A stretch of 64,000 nt of DNA, taken from Liolophura sinensis (lineage: Eukaryota > Mollusca > Polyplacophora > Chitonida > Chitonidae). The stretch covers positions 17,689,976-17,753,975 of the forward strand of contig NC_088298.1 of the NCBI RefSeq assembly GCF_032854445.1, written 5' to 3'. The position numbers were made by a program, and so were the translations under genes. Shown here piece by piece: positions 33,036-44,509 of the stretch; the stretch's first letter is position 1, and every line of letters starts with the position of its first letter. The notes under the pieces were generated by a model that saw only the letters and a list, made by a program, of their open reading frames with translations, ran no database searches and was not told the DNA's origin.

Positions 33036-33308
33036 AAAGGTTTTACGTTTAAGTTTATGCTATACAGCCCTAACTGAGAAAACCTGATTTCATCGGTGAC
33101 GTGTGCCTATTTGTCAAGTATATCACTGTTGTCGCTGCTGTATCAACGTGCTGTGCAATCCCCTCCCCCCCCTCTCCTCCCCCTCAACTTTTGGTTAATC
33201 ATGATTTAAATCTGTTAGAAAATTTTTATTACAACGCATACTATATCGCGTCATTCCATAGATGGCCTGTGGCCTATGTTTAATGTACTGTCTGTTTGTA
33301 GGACAGTT

Positions 33309-33884
33309 TCACTTGGGCACATCATACAGGGCCTCACATCCGTTCTCAGGATCATCGCTGTACCAGAAGGCAACATGAGCCTTCACATACTCTTCACGTG
33401 ATATCAGTCCATCTCTGTCCTCATCCATTCTTTTGAAAACAGCGTTGATAAAATCTTCGTCATGGACTCCGTACGATTTGTAATAAATACGTAGCTCTTC
33501 TTCTGTGATAGATCCGTCTTTGTTGCGGTCTACAACGTCAAACATCTGTCCAAAATCTGCTCGAGTTTTGTTTTGTGCTTCTGTGAGGTTTTTAGTAGTG
33601 CAGAAGGCTATGGCGCGCTGAACAACTTCTGGAATGGGAACTTTAGTAACATTTTCCTTCCCACCACGATAATATTCCCACCAGCATGTTAAGGTTCTTG
33701 CCATGTCTTCAACATCCTTAGGAGTGGCATTGCAAAGCTCAGTCATATTCTTCAACGCCAATTCGTGATCTTCTTTAGTAATAAATCCATCATCATTAAC
33801 GTCGAGAAACCTGTAGTAAGATCTGATTTTGTTGATACGATAGTCGCTGATGCCAGTAGACGCCTGCGTAGACATTTGTGCCAT
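33309..33884 (-). CDS. EF-hand calcium-binding protein, SCP-like, alpha copy of unit 2 (intact)
   Basis: 191 codons with no break. ATG at 33884 is the first codon after acceptor TTTCTTTCAAGCAG; upstream in-frame codons (from 33920) are intron, so the longer frame is not used. Begins MAQMSTQASTGISDYRINKI. Calcium loops: DVNDDGFITKED (residues 28-39), DRNKDGSITEEE (119-130) and DEDRDGLISREE (154-165); the second hand is degenerate. Ends FWYSDDPENG...LYDVPK. Expected role: soluble calcium buffer or sensor in muscle or nerve, by analogy with invertebrate SCPs of similar length. A 5' exon upstream must exist. Most complete copy together with 40349-40924. Confidence 0.87.
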   Translation of the reverse strand: MAQMSTQASTGISDYRINKIRSYYRFLDVNDDGFITKEDHELALKNMTELCNATPKDVEDMARTLTCWWEYYRGGKENVTKVPIPEVVQRAIAFCTTKNLTEAQNKTRADFGQMFDVVDRNKDGSITEEELRIYYKSYGVHDEDFINAVFKRMDEDRDGLISREEYVKAHVAFWYSDDPENGCEALYDVPK

Positions 33885-36800
33885 CTGCTTGAAAGAAATA
33901 CACCCACGGGTTAAGAGCACAGAAGCTCAAATGAAATGTGATAAGTGAAAGTGTCATTACATTCAGACTAAAACACGTGTTTCTACACATCTGCTACAGT
34001 TTATAAACGTGTCCTGGTGTTTTTTGATAAGCAGTCCAAAAGATGTGTTTATTGTAGTAATATGGTGGATATTTTTAACAAAAAACAAACAACCCACTAA
34101 AAATGGCTTTAATGATCTATTTACTTGATGTTTTACGCCATACTTGATAATATATCGCTTACACGATGCAGCCAACATTATAGGGGGAGGAAACTGGGAA
34201 GCGCTTGGGTTGCTGGCAGATTTTCCCACATATAACCAGAAAAAAAGTCAACATGAGCTCAGAGCAATCGCATTGGTTAGATGGCCGTAAGTCCCGCCAA
34301 CCACTAAATATGGCTTTGTTATTAAGTGTAAAAGTGTCTAGTTAACAAAAAGTCATGTTTAACGCATAATGTTTGTTTATTTAAAATATCTAGCACATTA
34401 CTATATCACTATTTCACGCTTACAATACATCTTTCTAATTGCTAAACATCATCTTTATGAAAAACAACAGGACCAGCTTAAAAACTGTAACAGCAATGTG
34501 CTTATGAACGGAACACTTCAGAAGAACTTAATTAAGCACCTTCCTGGTTTACTGGTTAGATGGTCATTAGTCACGCTAATCACAAAATATGGTTTTGTGT
34601 TTTTAAGTGTAAAAAGCTAATATACAAGTGTTTACTATAGTGACATATGCCACATATTTATTATAGTAACCTCTGACATATGACTGACTATAATAAAGAT
34701 TAACGGTTATATCGGCGTTTTACACTGAATAACACCAAGTCACATTTACTGCACTACAAGTGTTTACTGGAAACATCTTGCACATAACTATGTAGCTGTT
34801 TCACATGTTTATAATAGTAAATATATGTCTTTAACAAAATCTGTATGAAACAACAGGACGGGCTTAAAAAGTGTAATAGAAATGTGCTTATGAACGAAAC
34901 GCTTTTATTTGCTGTGTTCATTTAAAGAATCTGGTGTTCCTCAAATTTCATGTTGACTCTGTTGCCTATAATAAAACAGAATATAAGCGTCAAAAACAGC
35001 TCCAAGTCAGTAACGACCGAATATTTTACACTCAAGCCATTGAAACACCTTCAACTAGTGATAAAAAGAAAACTCAATACATAAAATGTGATAGGATTTT
35101 GACCATGTACTTTTTTCGGGAGGCTGGTTCAGTGAAGTCTAATCAATTGTAATTAACTGCAATTCACTGCATTTTTTTTTACTTGCTGTGTTGTTAAGCA
35201 TCGTTCGAGTATTTACTATTCAAGCATTTATGTGAAATTAGAATATAATCATGAGAAAAACTAATTTCACCTGTCACGCGTGACCATTTGTCAAGTGTGT
35301 CACTGTCGTTGCTGCTCTGGTTATACTCTATTATATGTGTTTGGTGCAACCTCTAAGCGAGCGATAGTTACACTGACCGCACTGGCCTCTTCGGTCGCAT
35401 TCTTAAATACAAGTGAAAATTAATCTATAAAACATTTCAAATGGCCTCTTTATTATTAAACCCTAATTGGACTAGGAATGTGAATAAGTATGTAAGTCTT
35501 AATGTTGTTTACTGCACAAAGTCTTACCTTGTTGATCTTTTTCTTTCACTCCAAACTTTCACTTCGCGGCTTATTCAAGCAACTGGAATGGACTCTTCTG
35601 TAGACCAGCACATACTGTGCGAGCCACTTCTCAGTTAACCGTGAAATCCAGACTTATATAAATCTTTTTATTTTTAATTCATGCGAGACCTTACTTAACA
35701 GTGCATTTAGGTGCAAATGTTGGGTGCACTCAGACTTAAATCAGGTTAACTGAAGTATAACCTTCTTCAAACAATATGATGCTTGCAAACACTGCTGTGT
35801 CTTGTTTGCTGGACAGTACATTTTGAACACCACCAAATAACAACTGAAATGTCTCATCTAAAGACAATTTTCAGACCTGAAAACGACCTCAACGTTTCAG
35901 CTGAGTTTTTTTAACCAGGGCTGTCTCCCTTGGTTTTCACGAGCTATAACGAGGCCAATAGGGTGACCGTGTGTAATCGTCGGCCAATAGCTGGAGCAGT
36001 GACTGATGTGGTTTCTTGCTTGCCGTGGTTACCAGGGTGTTCACTGCATACTGGGACACGCTGTTTCGTTACCTCATCTTCATTAACCAGTCCTGATGCC
36101 TCGCGATATGGTTTTGCTATGTACCCGTGCGTTTTAACAGAGGCGGACGTCGGTGGCCTGCTGGGTTTTCAAACGTGATTGTTGGGAAACCGACACCATA
36201 TGGTAGAGTTCAACTTATTTTTTTGTAAGTCACAACTTTTTAAGTACTTACATGGACAGTTAGAATAAATCCTTGAGATAGAAGCCGGTTTCAGTTTAAC
36301 AGTACTGATCAGAAAGTGGGCTGACAGACGTTTGGATACGCTCTAATAACGGCTGATAAACTTCTAGATGGAGACCCCACCGTACGTTAAAGGGTAACGA
36401 GCAGATTGCGGAATTTGCCTTGTCATTTAAATCGGGTTAGATGAACACTTGAATTCGTCATCAAAAGTCGAACTTCTTGAGTGCATAATTCATTTATTTC
36501 ATTTTGTGTTAGATACTATAAATAGCCCAACTCCATAATAACATCGCGAAAAGATCTCATGCAAAGATAATGCAACAGAATAAGATAATCACTGTTACAA
36601 AACTTACTTTCCCAAACTTGTAAAATTGAGATTTTGTTTCACATCCATGGGATGTATATTTATGAAGAGCGTGACATAGATATAAGCAGTTCCCCAGTGT
36701 GTTTACATGGATGAAAAACCCATCCGTTTTTACTACATTGAGAAGAGAAGAGTCGTACGAACGTATATCTAGGTTTACAGGGATACCATACAAGCAGATT

Positions 36801-37689
36801 TTTCTGAAGCTGAAAATGACTTTATTTTCAGCATACTGAGCTCAAATTGAGACTACCAGGGCAGGTTACAAACTAAAACACATTAGAATTTACAGAACTG
36901 AACATCTAGACATAAGTGGAAATAAAACTGTTGAGACCTTTTAATTTATCATCTAAACCAAGGATCAATAGTAAAGTGGGGGTTACTTCATATTAGAATA
37001 AATTCATCATTGAAGTTCCCAGTTAGTATTCTATATGGACCTTATTTGTTATTACTTCGATCACCCAGGAAATATAATCCACGTGTAGCGGTGTCTCCGG
37101 CTAAGCTGCCGGAAGATTTTGAGTAATCGAAGAGTGTAGACGCATAGATTCATAGCCTTTGCACGCCTGGGTACTCGTGGTGGTTTTTTACCCCAAGGCT
37201 AGGCCTCTACACATATATACCTTGTACTTTGTTGACGACTGGTATTCAAATGTCTGTTTCGATGCATTGAATCGTACTCCTCGGATTAAACAAATCGTCA
37301 CGATCGTAAGGTTAGGATTCTAAGATTCATTTCAGTTTCTCTGACACATGGTTTCTAGTTTGCTCGTCTACAGAGATCCATTAGACAAATGAAATGTCTC
37401 CCATTGAAGTTATTTTAGAGACGGGTGCTCTTCAGCAGCATTTGATTGTTCCTGTTTTCTACCTATAGGAGTAAAAGGAAAAACCCTCCACAAAATACTT
37501 GTACTCACTTGGGAAATATACAACGTTATGACCTGGCAAACTTAGAGGGGAACCTAGTTTGTAACACATTCCAGACTGTCAAAATCTGTGCGGCATTCAC
37601 TGTATCACAGGTCAATCAAAAGTTATGATTTCAATGATCCACCCAAAATAAAAGTACCATCTGATAGGAACTGACATAGTTTTTCACCT
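33885..37689. other. Gene-free stretch within unit 2
   Basis: Contains the SINE-1 at 34115-34310, two minisatellite units (34625-34690), an R1 (35110-35345) and the conserved blocks 35910-36190 and 36557-36800 discussed for unit 1. No other recognisable gene. Confidence 0.45.
34115..34310 (-). mobile_element. SINE-1 copy (diverged), unit 2
   Basis: The plus strand reads TTTACTTGATGTTTTACGCC, ATGCAGCCAACATTATAGGG and GCATTGGTTAGATGGCCGTA. Orthologous to 24150-24335. Confidence 0.75.
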
Positions 37690-38236
37690 GGACACGTCAT
37701 ACAAAAAGTCATTCCCGGGATCATCGCTGTTCCAGAAGGTCAGATGTGCTTGCACAAACTTCTCACGTGATATCACGCCATTTCCGTCCACATCTACTCT
37801 CTTGAATCCATCTTTCATAAAATCTTCGTCTTCCACTCCGTACTAAAAAAATTCTGTTTTCTTCTGTACAAATAACGCCATCTTTGTTCAGGTCGATAAG
37901 GTCAAATATTTTCGCATAGTTTAGGCGAGTTTTCTTCCTTTGTTCTTTGGAGTCCCCCCCAGTGCAGTAGATTATGGCTCAGTGTGTAGCGTTTGAAATT
38001 GGAACAGTAATATTTTCTTTTCCATCACAATACACTTCCCACCAATGCAGCAGAAATGTTTCAACTTTCAGCTTCTCTACAGCTGTGCTTGGACAGCTGT
38101 GCGAAATTTTTCATCGACAGTTCATGATCTGACTTACTAAAAATTCCATTATTGTTCGCTTTGAGGAAGTACGATTTGATGTTTTTGCTACGGTAATCAC
38201 TGATTGTGAGGTCGTCTTCACATATATTGAAGCCAT
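37690..38236 (-). pseudogene. EF-hand calcium-binding protein, SCP-like, beta copy of unit 2
   Basis: ATG at 38236 follows acceptor TTTTCTTTTAACCAG. MASIYVKTTS is readable, then a small deletion shifts the frame before the SDYR helix. Loop 1 sequence is only recognisable at the DNA level. Lower down, loop 3 and loop 4 remain recognisable by homology, with a further deletion near 37843 (CCGTACTAAAAAAATTCTG) that removes the KSY helix. A C7 run near 37962 adds another likely frameshift. It preserves the uninterrupted TTTTCCATCAC site where unit 1 carries a SINE. Confidence 0.85.
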
Positions 38237-39599
38237 CTGGTTAAAAGAAAAACTACCATAGGTAGAGACCATAGAAATGTTAATGAATTATATGTCGACT
38301 GTGATGGCTGTAATATACCAGAGAGGTACTTCAGAGACGGCAAAGTACTAAATCCATGCGTCAAAATAGACATTCGTATACCAGCCATAACCAATAAGGC
38401 TGTTCCAGGTCAATAATCACAAGGCCAATTCCACAAACCACGTATAACACAAACCAACAAAGAACTAAGAAGGTTTATAAAGTACAGAAATAGGACAGGA
38501 TCATACAAAGACAAGCAGTCAGCAGTTCTCCATGATGTTGGAAAGGCGCAAGGTATGTTCTTGGCGACTGAGTGAAATCAGTATTCAAATCGTGTACCAT
38601 GCGAGAATATCAGTTGTCGATAACAATATATGTATCTCAGTTGCCCTTTGATTGCAACTGTTCATATATCCAAAGTGGCTATCGAATTTAACATACTAAA
38701 GCCACTGAAAGTATATGGATTGCAACTTAACATTGAACTAATAGTTAAATTATCTTATTTACAGTTTTATAACTCACTTTCCGTGTTGAGAATTGATATG
38801 CTTCGATAATAAAGAAAACGTGAAGTACAGATCTAACAGCTATTAAATATATTTACTCAAAACACACGACCACTGGAAGTGGCAGAAGTGTGCATTGTTA
38901 TCAAAGATACTACTTTGAAACATCAGAATAGCCGGTGTTAAACTCTTAATGAAAGAGACTGTGAGAAAAAGATGTGTACACATTTCAAACTTTTACAACC
39001 TTTTCTTGCTCGACGTTAGGGCTTGTCACTTGAGGAGTTTGGGGGCGTTCTTTGCATATTCCCACAGAACTCCAGGATGGCCCCTGTATTCGACTGGGTA
39101 AAAGACCAGTTGGCAGAAGAACAACACAGCAACGAGATCAATCGGAGACGAGGTGTTTCAGTATGCAGACTACACGCTCCCCATTGCTTTTATTCATTTC
39201 TTCCTAAGAGGTACACACTTGACATGGGTGCATGTACCAATCACGCATTAGAACCAAGGTCACTAGGATTACTTGTACATTGACCACACCAGTGGTCAGC
39301 ACTTATGTTGACCTGTGTCAAGGCAAGGGGCGTATCTGCCCGCTAGATATATAATTACACTGCAGTCCGCATTTAAAACGTTCATACCATAACGACATAT
39401 ACACAAAATATGATGAACTGGTCAAACCACTCAGTGCTGGCAGAACAAAGATAAACTGAACGACGGAAACCTACTGCAAGTGGGCGTACATACTCTGACA
39501 CACATTAGTACCTATATGTATACACATACCGCATGCGCAGTTCAAACCACACCGAAATTATAATAATTTCTACAACATGCGTACAAAGAAGCACCATAA
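38237..39599. other. Upstream region of unit 2 beta gene and spacer
   Basis: 38270-38930 is the shared upstream region. 38930-39599 has no counterpart and no recognised gene; an 86-codon open frame at 39023-39283 has no domain. Confidence 0.4.
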
Positions 39600-40250
39600 T
39601 TTTAATCGTGTTATGAATCTGCTAGAAAACTTTCATTACAATTACTGTATCAATTCCTGGGGACCTGTGTCCTACTGTCTGTTTCTAGGACTGTATAAAA
39701 CACCAGTGAAACAAATCAAATAAAGCTTTCTTTGAAAAGGAGTTCGGCTAATCATGCCATAAATCTGTTGGAAAACTTTTATTACAAGGCAGACTGTATC
39801 TATTCCTTTAGTGGGGACCTGTGTCCTACTGTCTGTTTCTAGGACTGTATAAAACACCAGTGAAACAAATCAAATAAAGCTTTCTTTGAAAAGGAGTTCG
39901 GCTAATCATGCCATAAATCTGTTGGGAAACTTTTATTACAAGGCAGACTGTATCTATTCCTTTAGTGGGGACCTGTGTCCTACTGTCTGTTTCTAGGACT
40001 GTATAAAACACCAGAGAAATAAATCAAATAAAGCTTTCTTTGAAAAGGAGTTTGGTTAATCATGCCATAAATCTGTTGGAAAACTTTTATTACAAGGCAG
40101 ACTGTATCGCTTCCTTGCATAGAGGGTCCGTGGCCTGTGTATAATATACAGTCTGTTTGCAGTACAGTGTAGAACACAAATAAAATTAAACCTTTCTTTA
40201 AAAAAGAGACAATTCAGTTTTGATCAGAGTTGGGTTAACCATGCTATAAA
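39600..40250 (-). repeat. 154-bp tandem repeat made from an EF-hand gene 3' end
   Basis: Identical landmarks recur exactly 154 bases apart (for example TTTCTAGGACTGTATAAAAC at about 39683, 39837 and 39991), with partial or diverged units on both sides. Read on the minus strand each unit contains GCCTTGTAATAAAAGTTTTC, with an AATAAA signal. It resembles the 3' untranslated region that follows the stop of the alpha gene at 40349 and its paralogues. So it is an amplified 3' UTR. Confidence 0.85.
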
Positions 40251-40348
40251 TCTGTTAGAAAACCTTAATTACAGGTCTTACTCTATCACGTATTTTTATA
40301 GAGGGCCTGTGGCCTATGTGAAACGTCCTGTGTGTTTGTAGGACAGGT

Positions 40349-40924
40349 TCACTTAGACACGTCATACAGGTACTCACATCCATTCTCAGGATCATCGCTG
40401 TACCAGAAGGCAACATGAGCCTCCACATACTCTTCACGTGAAATCAGTCCATCTCTGTCCTCATCGATTCTTTTGAAAACAGCGTTGATAAAATCTTCGT
40501 CATGGACTCTGTAGGATTTGTAATAAATACGTAGCTCTTCGGCTGTGATAGATCCATCTTTGTTGCGGTCTACAAGGTCAAACATCTGCCCGTGAGCTGC
40601 TCGAGTTTTGTTTTGTGCTTCTGTGAGGTCTTTAGTAGTGCAGAAGGCTATGGCGCGTTGAACAACTTCTGGAATAGGAACTTTAGTAACATTTTCCTTC
40701 CCACCACGATAAAATTCCCACCAGTGTGTTAAGGTTCTTTCCATGTGTTCAACCTCCTTAGTACTGGCGTTACAAACCTCAGCCATATTCATCACCGCCA
40801 ATTCGTGATCTTCTTTAGTAATGAATCCATCATTATTAGCATTGAGAAACTTACAGTAAGATCTGATTTTGTTGATACGATAGTCGCTGATGCCCGTAGT
40901 CGCTTGCGTAGACATTTGCGCCAT
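40349..40924 (-). CDS. EF-hand calcium-binding protein, SCP-like, alpha copy of unit 3 (intact)
   Basis: 191 codons, no break. ATG at 40924 directly follows acceptor TTTCTTTTAACTAG. Begins MAQMSTQATTGISDYRINKI. Loop 1 is NANNDGFITKED (residues 28-39), with Asn instead of Asp at position 1; loop 3 DRNKDGSITAEE (119-130) and loop 4 DEDRDGLISREE (154-165) are canonical. The second hand (about residues 70-88) is degenerate, as usual in SCPs. C terminus FWYSDDPENGCEYLYDVSK. It differs from the other alpha copies at scattered codons, mostly conservative, which suggests selection. Its own 3' UTR is followed by the 154-bp array carrying extra AATAAA signals. Confidence 0.87.
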   Translation of the reverse strand: MAQMSTQATTGISDYRINKIRSYCKFLNANNDGFITKEDHELAVMNMAEVCNASTKEVEHMERTLTHWWEFYRGGKENVTKVPIPEVVQRAIAFCTTKDLTEAQNKTRAAHGQMFDLVDRNKDGSITAEELRIYYKSYRVHDEDFINAVFKRIDEDRDGLISREEYVEAHVAFWYSDDPENGCEYLYDVSK

Positions 40925-43599
40925 CTAGTTAAAAGAAATACATTCATGGGTTAAGAGCAGGGAAGCTCAAATGAAATATGATATACGATAATATATTCCT
41001 TAGTACGCTTACATTCAGACTAAAACACATGTTTATAAACACATTTCTTTCACAATTTATAAACGTGTCATAGTGTTTCTTCAAAAGCTATATATCTGGC
41101 AAGCCAAAAGATGTTTATATTATAGTAATATGGTGGATATTTTCAGCAAAAAACAAATAATCCAGTAAAAGTGGCTTATTTATCTACTTACATAATGTTT
41201 CACACCATACTCGACAATATATCGCTTGGGTTGCTGGCAGACTCCCCCCCCCCCCCCGATGTATGACAGGAAAAGAAGTCATCATGAGTTTAGAGTACTC
41301 GCATTGGTTAGATTGTCCTAGGTCCCGCTTACCAATTAAATATGGATTCGTTATTAAGTGTAAAAAATCCAATAAACATCCACGGGTGTCTGATAAAGTA
41401 AACACTCACATTTTATCGGAAATTTACACTTATTAACACAAAGTCATGTTTACTGCATTATGTTTATTTACTGGATATATCTAGCACATTATTGCATAAC
41501 CATTTCACATGTTTACAACACATCCCTCTAATTGCTAAACATAATCTTTGTGAAAACCAACATGGCCAGCTTAAAAACTGTAACACCACTGTGTTTATGA
41601 ACGGAACACTTAAGAAGAACTTAATTACGCCCCCACGCGCCGCCGCTTCCCCCCCCCCCCCAACTTCTGCTTTACTATGGCAATTTTGTACACATGCGAT
41701 TAATGTTATTCTGTATCAAGAGACTGTAAAATGTGTCTGGCTGTAAACTGTGTGACCTATTGACTAACAAAAAACGACAAAATGACTGGAAACCATGTGT
41801 GTTTCAATGATAACACACATTCACTTCTGTCATCAGTGGTTTTAATGTCAAACAATGGCTTTACAACTATGGTTGTGGGGTGAACAATGTTGAGGCAGTG
41901 ATTAAATTTACTCAATAAAAACATCATTTGATATCTCTTAAAGTGTTTTACAACAATATCGGCTGTATTCGCGGTTTACCTGGATGACAGCCTGAACCCT
42001 TCTCCTTATTCCGCCTGTCAGCCTCCTGATACTCTGAAGGGAAAGTCGCTGCTATTCATCGTGCAAGGCAGCTCCTAACTGGTCCAGATCATGTAGAGTT
42101 TGGTCCCCTGGAATGGCAGCGACTTCCCATCAGAGTATTAGCAGGCTGACAGGTGATATGATTAGAAGGGTTCAGGCTGTCTGGTTATACTATACACTAC
42201 CTGCTTCCTCCAGCCAAAAAACGGGAGATATTTACACAGTCTTTACTGGCCTCTGCTTGCAAAATTCAAATATCACACGAACTACCTACCCTAATGCCGG
42301 GGTTAAGTGAAAAATAACCTTTGGAACAATCTAATGACCTCATTAAATGACCTCATTATTATTTAAGCCATTTCAGACTATTCGTGTGAGAAAGTATTTG
42401 AGTATTAATGTTATTTATTGCCGGAAGTATTACCTTGTTGATGAGTTTTTTACTCCAAAGTGGGCTTGCTGTTCACTCATGCTATTAGAGTAGATTGTTC
42501 TGTTGATCAGCATATAATGAGTGGGCGAATTCTCAGTTTCTTTCAACCGTGAAATCTATACTTTTCATTTTTAAAATGCAAGACCTTACCTTGGAGGGCA
42601 CTGAGGTAAAAATGTCATGACTCAGACATAAATTATGTTAACTGAAGCATAAACTTTTTTTCAAACCTACTGTTGTAGGTCTGTTGAGAAATTCCCCATA
42701 TATTTTCCGGATTTATTGCACGAATTAATATTAGTCACTGTTACGCTTGCTTTCTAATACGGTTTAGAGCCTATATCTACTGTGTCATATTGGAAACTAC
42801 ATCTTTAACACATTTGAACAGATCCGAATAAGAGTTGCAATATATCTCAGCTCAGGTAATCAGACGTAATAAGGATGGATGCACAGACATGAATATTCTT
42901 GCCTATTTTCAACCTGAGCTATTAGTTAAACAGATGTGACCTCCTTTCTTCAAGAAAAAACTGATTTAATATTATAATCCAAGACTGACTGCATAGAATG
43001 TAAAGGTCATAAGGTCATACGTAACCGGTAAGATAGGGCCTCTCGGCAGTTTACATCTATCAGGATTTTATTCTAACTGTTCATGTAAATGCTTAAATAG
43101 TAGCAAATTACACGTTCCCTAGCACCATAATTAGGTTTATTCATTTAGTAAATTTAATTGGTTAAGACTTATGCATCATGCTGTGTTGTCATCACATTCA
43201 ACATACAGTCACATTAACAAGCCAAAGGGGCCAGACCTCAGGGATGCTTAGTCGACCGTAAGAATCCTGGTTTAAGCCGGAATACAATATAAAACTCTCT
43301 CCAACGAGTAACGTAACAGAACAGACGTCATCAAGTGGTGGAGATGTAAGAGATTTAAACTTTGCGATTTATGAAGTATATGACGTTCCTCCGTATATGA
43401 CGTGTACGTATCTCGCCTTGTAGCATTTGTACGATCCTGCGTGTTGTGTGACGACTTCACAAGTTATTACTGCAAAAACCAGTGTGTCAAGGTTATTCCA
43501 TCAAGTTTTGCAATAAGTATAATCCTCTTGTAAGTAAATAGGAACATAATTTTGATACTGTCATGAATTGGGGCTATTGACTCGATATAATAATCGTGT
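40925..43599. other. Gene-free stretch within unit 3
   Basis: Contains a SINE-1 (41170-41345), C-runs at about 41246 and 41650, the block 41900-42700 shared with unit 1, and an inverted R1 (about 43020-43210; plus strand TTCTAACTGTTCATGTAAAT). No gene recognised. Confidence 0.45.
41170..41345 (-). mobile_element. SINE-1 copy (diverged), unit 3
   Basis: The plus strand reads CATAATGTTTCACACCATAC, TATATCGCTTGGGTTGCTGG and GCATTGGTTAGATTGTCCTA. The middle of the element is replaced by a C-run. Confidence 0.65.
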
Positions 43600-43890
43600 T
43601 GAATCATTTTTGGATATAGGAATTGTTGCAATCGAAGCGCAACTGCGACACATATTGTGTTATGGACAACATGTATTCAGCATGGTACACGATTTGAATA
43701 TTGATTTCACTTTGACGCCTAGAACATGCCATACGTCATTGTAACATCTTTAAAAATAGTTGATTGCTTCTCTGTGCATGATTCCGTCAAATTTTCATAC
43801 TTAAAACATTTTTTTCATTCTCTGGTGGTTTGTGCTATACATTGTTTTTTTTTAACTGGCCTTGCGATTATCGATCTGGAACGTCCTTAT
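43600..43890 (+). repeat. Inverted copy of the EF-hand upstream region
   Basis: Reads TTTGGATATAGGAATTGTTG, CATGGTACACGATTTGAATA and TTGATTTCACTTTG, the reverse complement of the upstream region seen at 30560-30780 and 44100-44420. Its inner end abuts the truncated beta gene at about 43890-43905. A similar inverted copy lies at 46440-46700. Confidence 0.75.
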
Positions 43891-44010
43891 ACGAATGTCT
43901 GTCTGAGATCCATCATTGTTCGCGTGGATGAATTTGAAGTAAGATTTGATTTTTTTTTTGATGCGGTAGTCGCTTATTGCTGAGATCGTCTTCACATATA
44001 TTTGAGCCAT
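43890..44010 (-). pseudogene. EF-hand calcium-binding protein, SCP-like, beta copy of unit 3 (truncated)
   Basis: ATG at 44010 follows acceptor TTTTAACCAG. It reads MAQIYVKTISAISDYRIKKK then KSYFKFIHANNDG, and stops being homologous in the middle of calcium loop 1, where the inverted upstream copy begins. Everything after the first half-loop is gone. The codon-3 CAA here shows the ancestral state of the TAA in unit 1. Confidence 0.85.
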
Positions 44011-44484
44011 CTGGTTAAAATGAAAACAACCATAGGTAGAGATCATAGAAATGTTAATGAATTATGTGTTGACTGTGTTGGCATAATATACCAGACCGGT
44101 AAGTAAGAGAAGGTAAAGTACTAAATCCATGCGTCGAAACAGACTTTCGTATATCAACTGTCAACCAAAAAATTTCCCCTAAAATCGTGTAACACAAACC
44201 AACAAAGAACTCAGAAAGTATATTAAGTACGAACATAGCACAGAATCATGCAAAGAGAAGCAGTCAACAGTTTTCAATGAGGTTGGAAAGACACAAGGTA
44301 TGTTCTATGAGTGAAATCAACATGGTAAAATATCAGTTGTCATATAACAAAATATGTATGTCAGTTGCGCTTTGATTGCAACTGTTTATATATCCAACGC
44401 GGCCAATTAATTCAACGAACTAAAGCTACTGAAACATTTCATTACCTCTCGTCTAGTGTTAAGCAGAATATCATTGCACAATGA

Positions 44485-44509
44485 TATACGAGCCTGTCCG
44501 GCTCGTATA
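44485..44509. other. Perfect 10-bp hairpin
   Basis: TATACGAGCC at 44485-44494, loop TGTCC, GGCTCGTATA at 44500-44509. Absent from the matching sequence of units 1 and 2. Function unknown. Confidence 0.5.

Larger units (their letters stand above)
23230..33140. repeat. Segmental duplication, unit 1
   Basis: Unit 1 of three related blocks. Order: alpha EF-hand gene, SINE-1, minisatellite, R1, two conserved non-repeat blocks, beta EF-hand gene, shared upstream sequence (TCAGTTGTCGATAACAATAT). It aligns piecewise with 33145-38930. The extra part 31170-32100 also matches 41900-42700. It starts next to a C-run plus A-run at 23226. Confidence 0.8.
31041..33308. other. Gene-free stretch before the alpha gene of unit 2
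   Basis: The part 31190-32100 is a duplicate of about 41900-42700 (shares TGATACTCTGAAGG and GTTTCTTTCAACCGTGAAAT). It also holds a SINE-1 (32140-32285), a SINE-2 tail (32978-33035), an R1 (about 32870-33145) and a C-run near 33165. The open frames at 31259-31588 lie in the duplicated non-coding block. Confidence 0.5.
33145..38930. repeat. Segmental duplication, unit 2
   Basis: Same order as unit 1 (alpha gene, SINE-1, short minisatellite, R1, conserved blocks, beta gene, upstream region) but about 4 kb shorter. It lacks both young SINE-1 insertions and several inter-block stretches. The closest match to unit 1 is 33188-34325 against 23270-24350. Confidence 0.8.

Noticed and set aside
39023-39283. 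86-codon open frame MSLEEFGGVLCIFPQ
   Set aside because: No recognisable domain, no paralogue in the other units, and no splice or polyadenylation context.
39672-40177. Three near-identical 61-65-codon frames (MFYTVLETDSRTQ...)
   Set aside because: They are phases of the 154-bp 3' UTR repeat, not genes.
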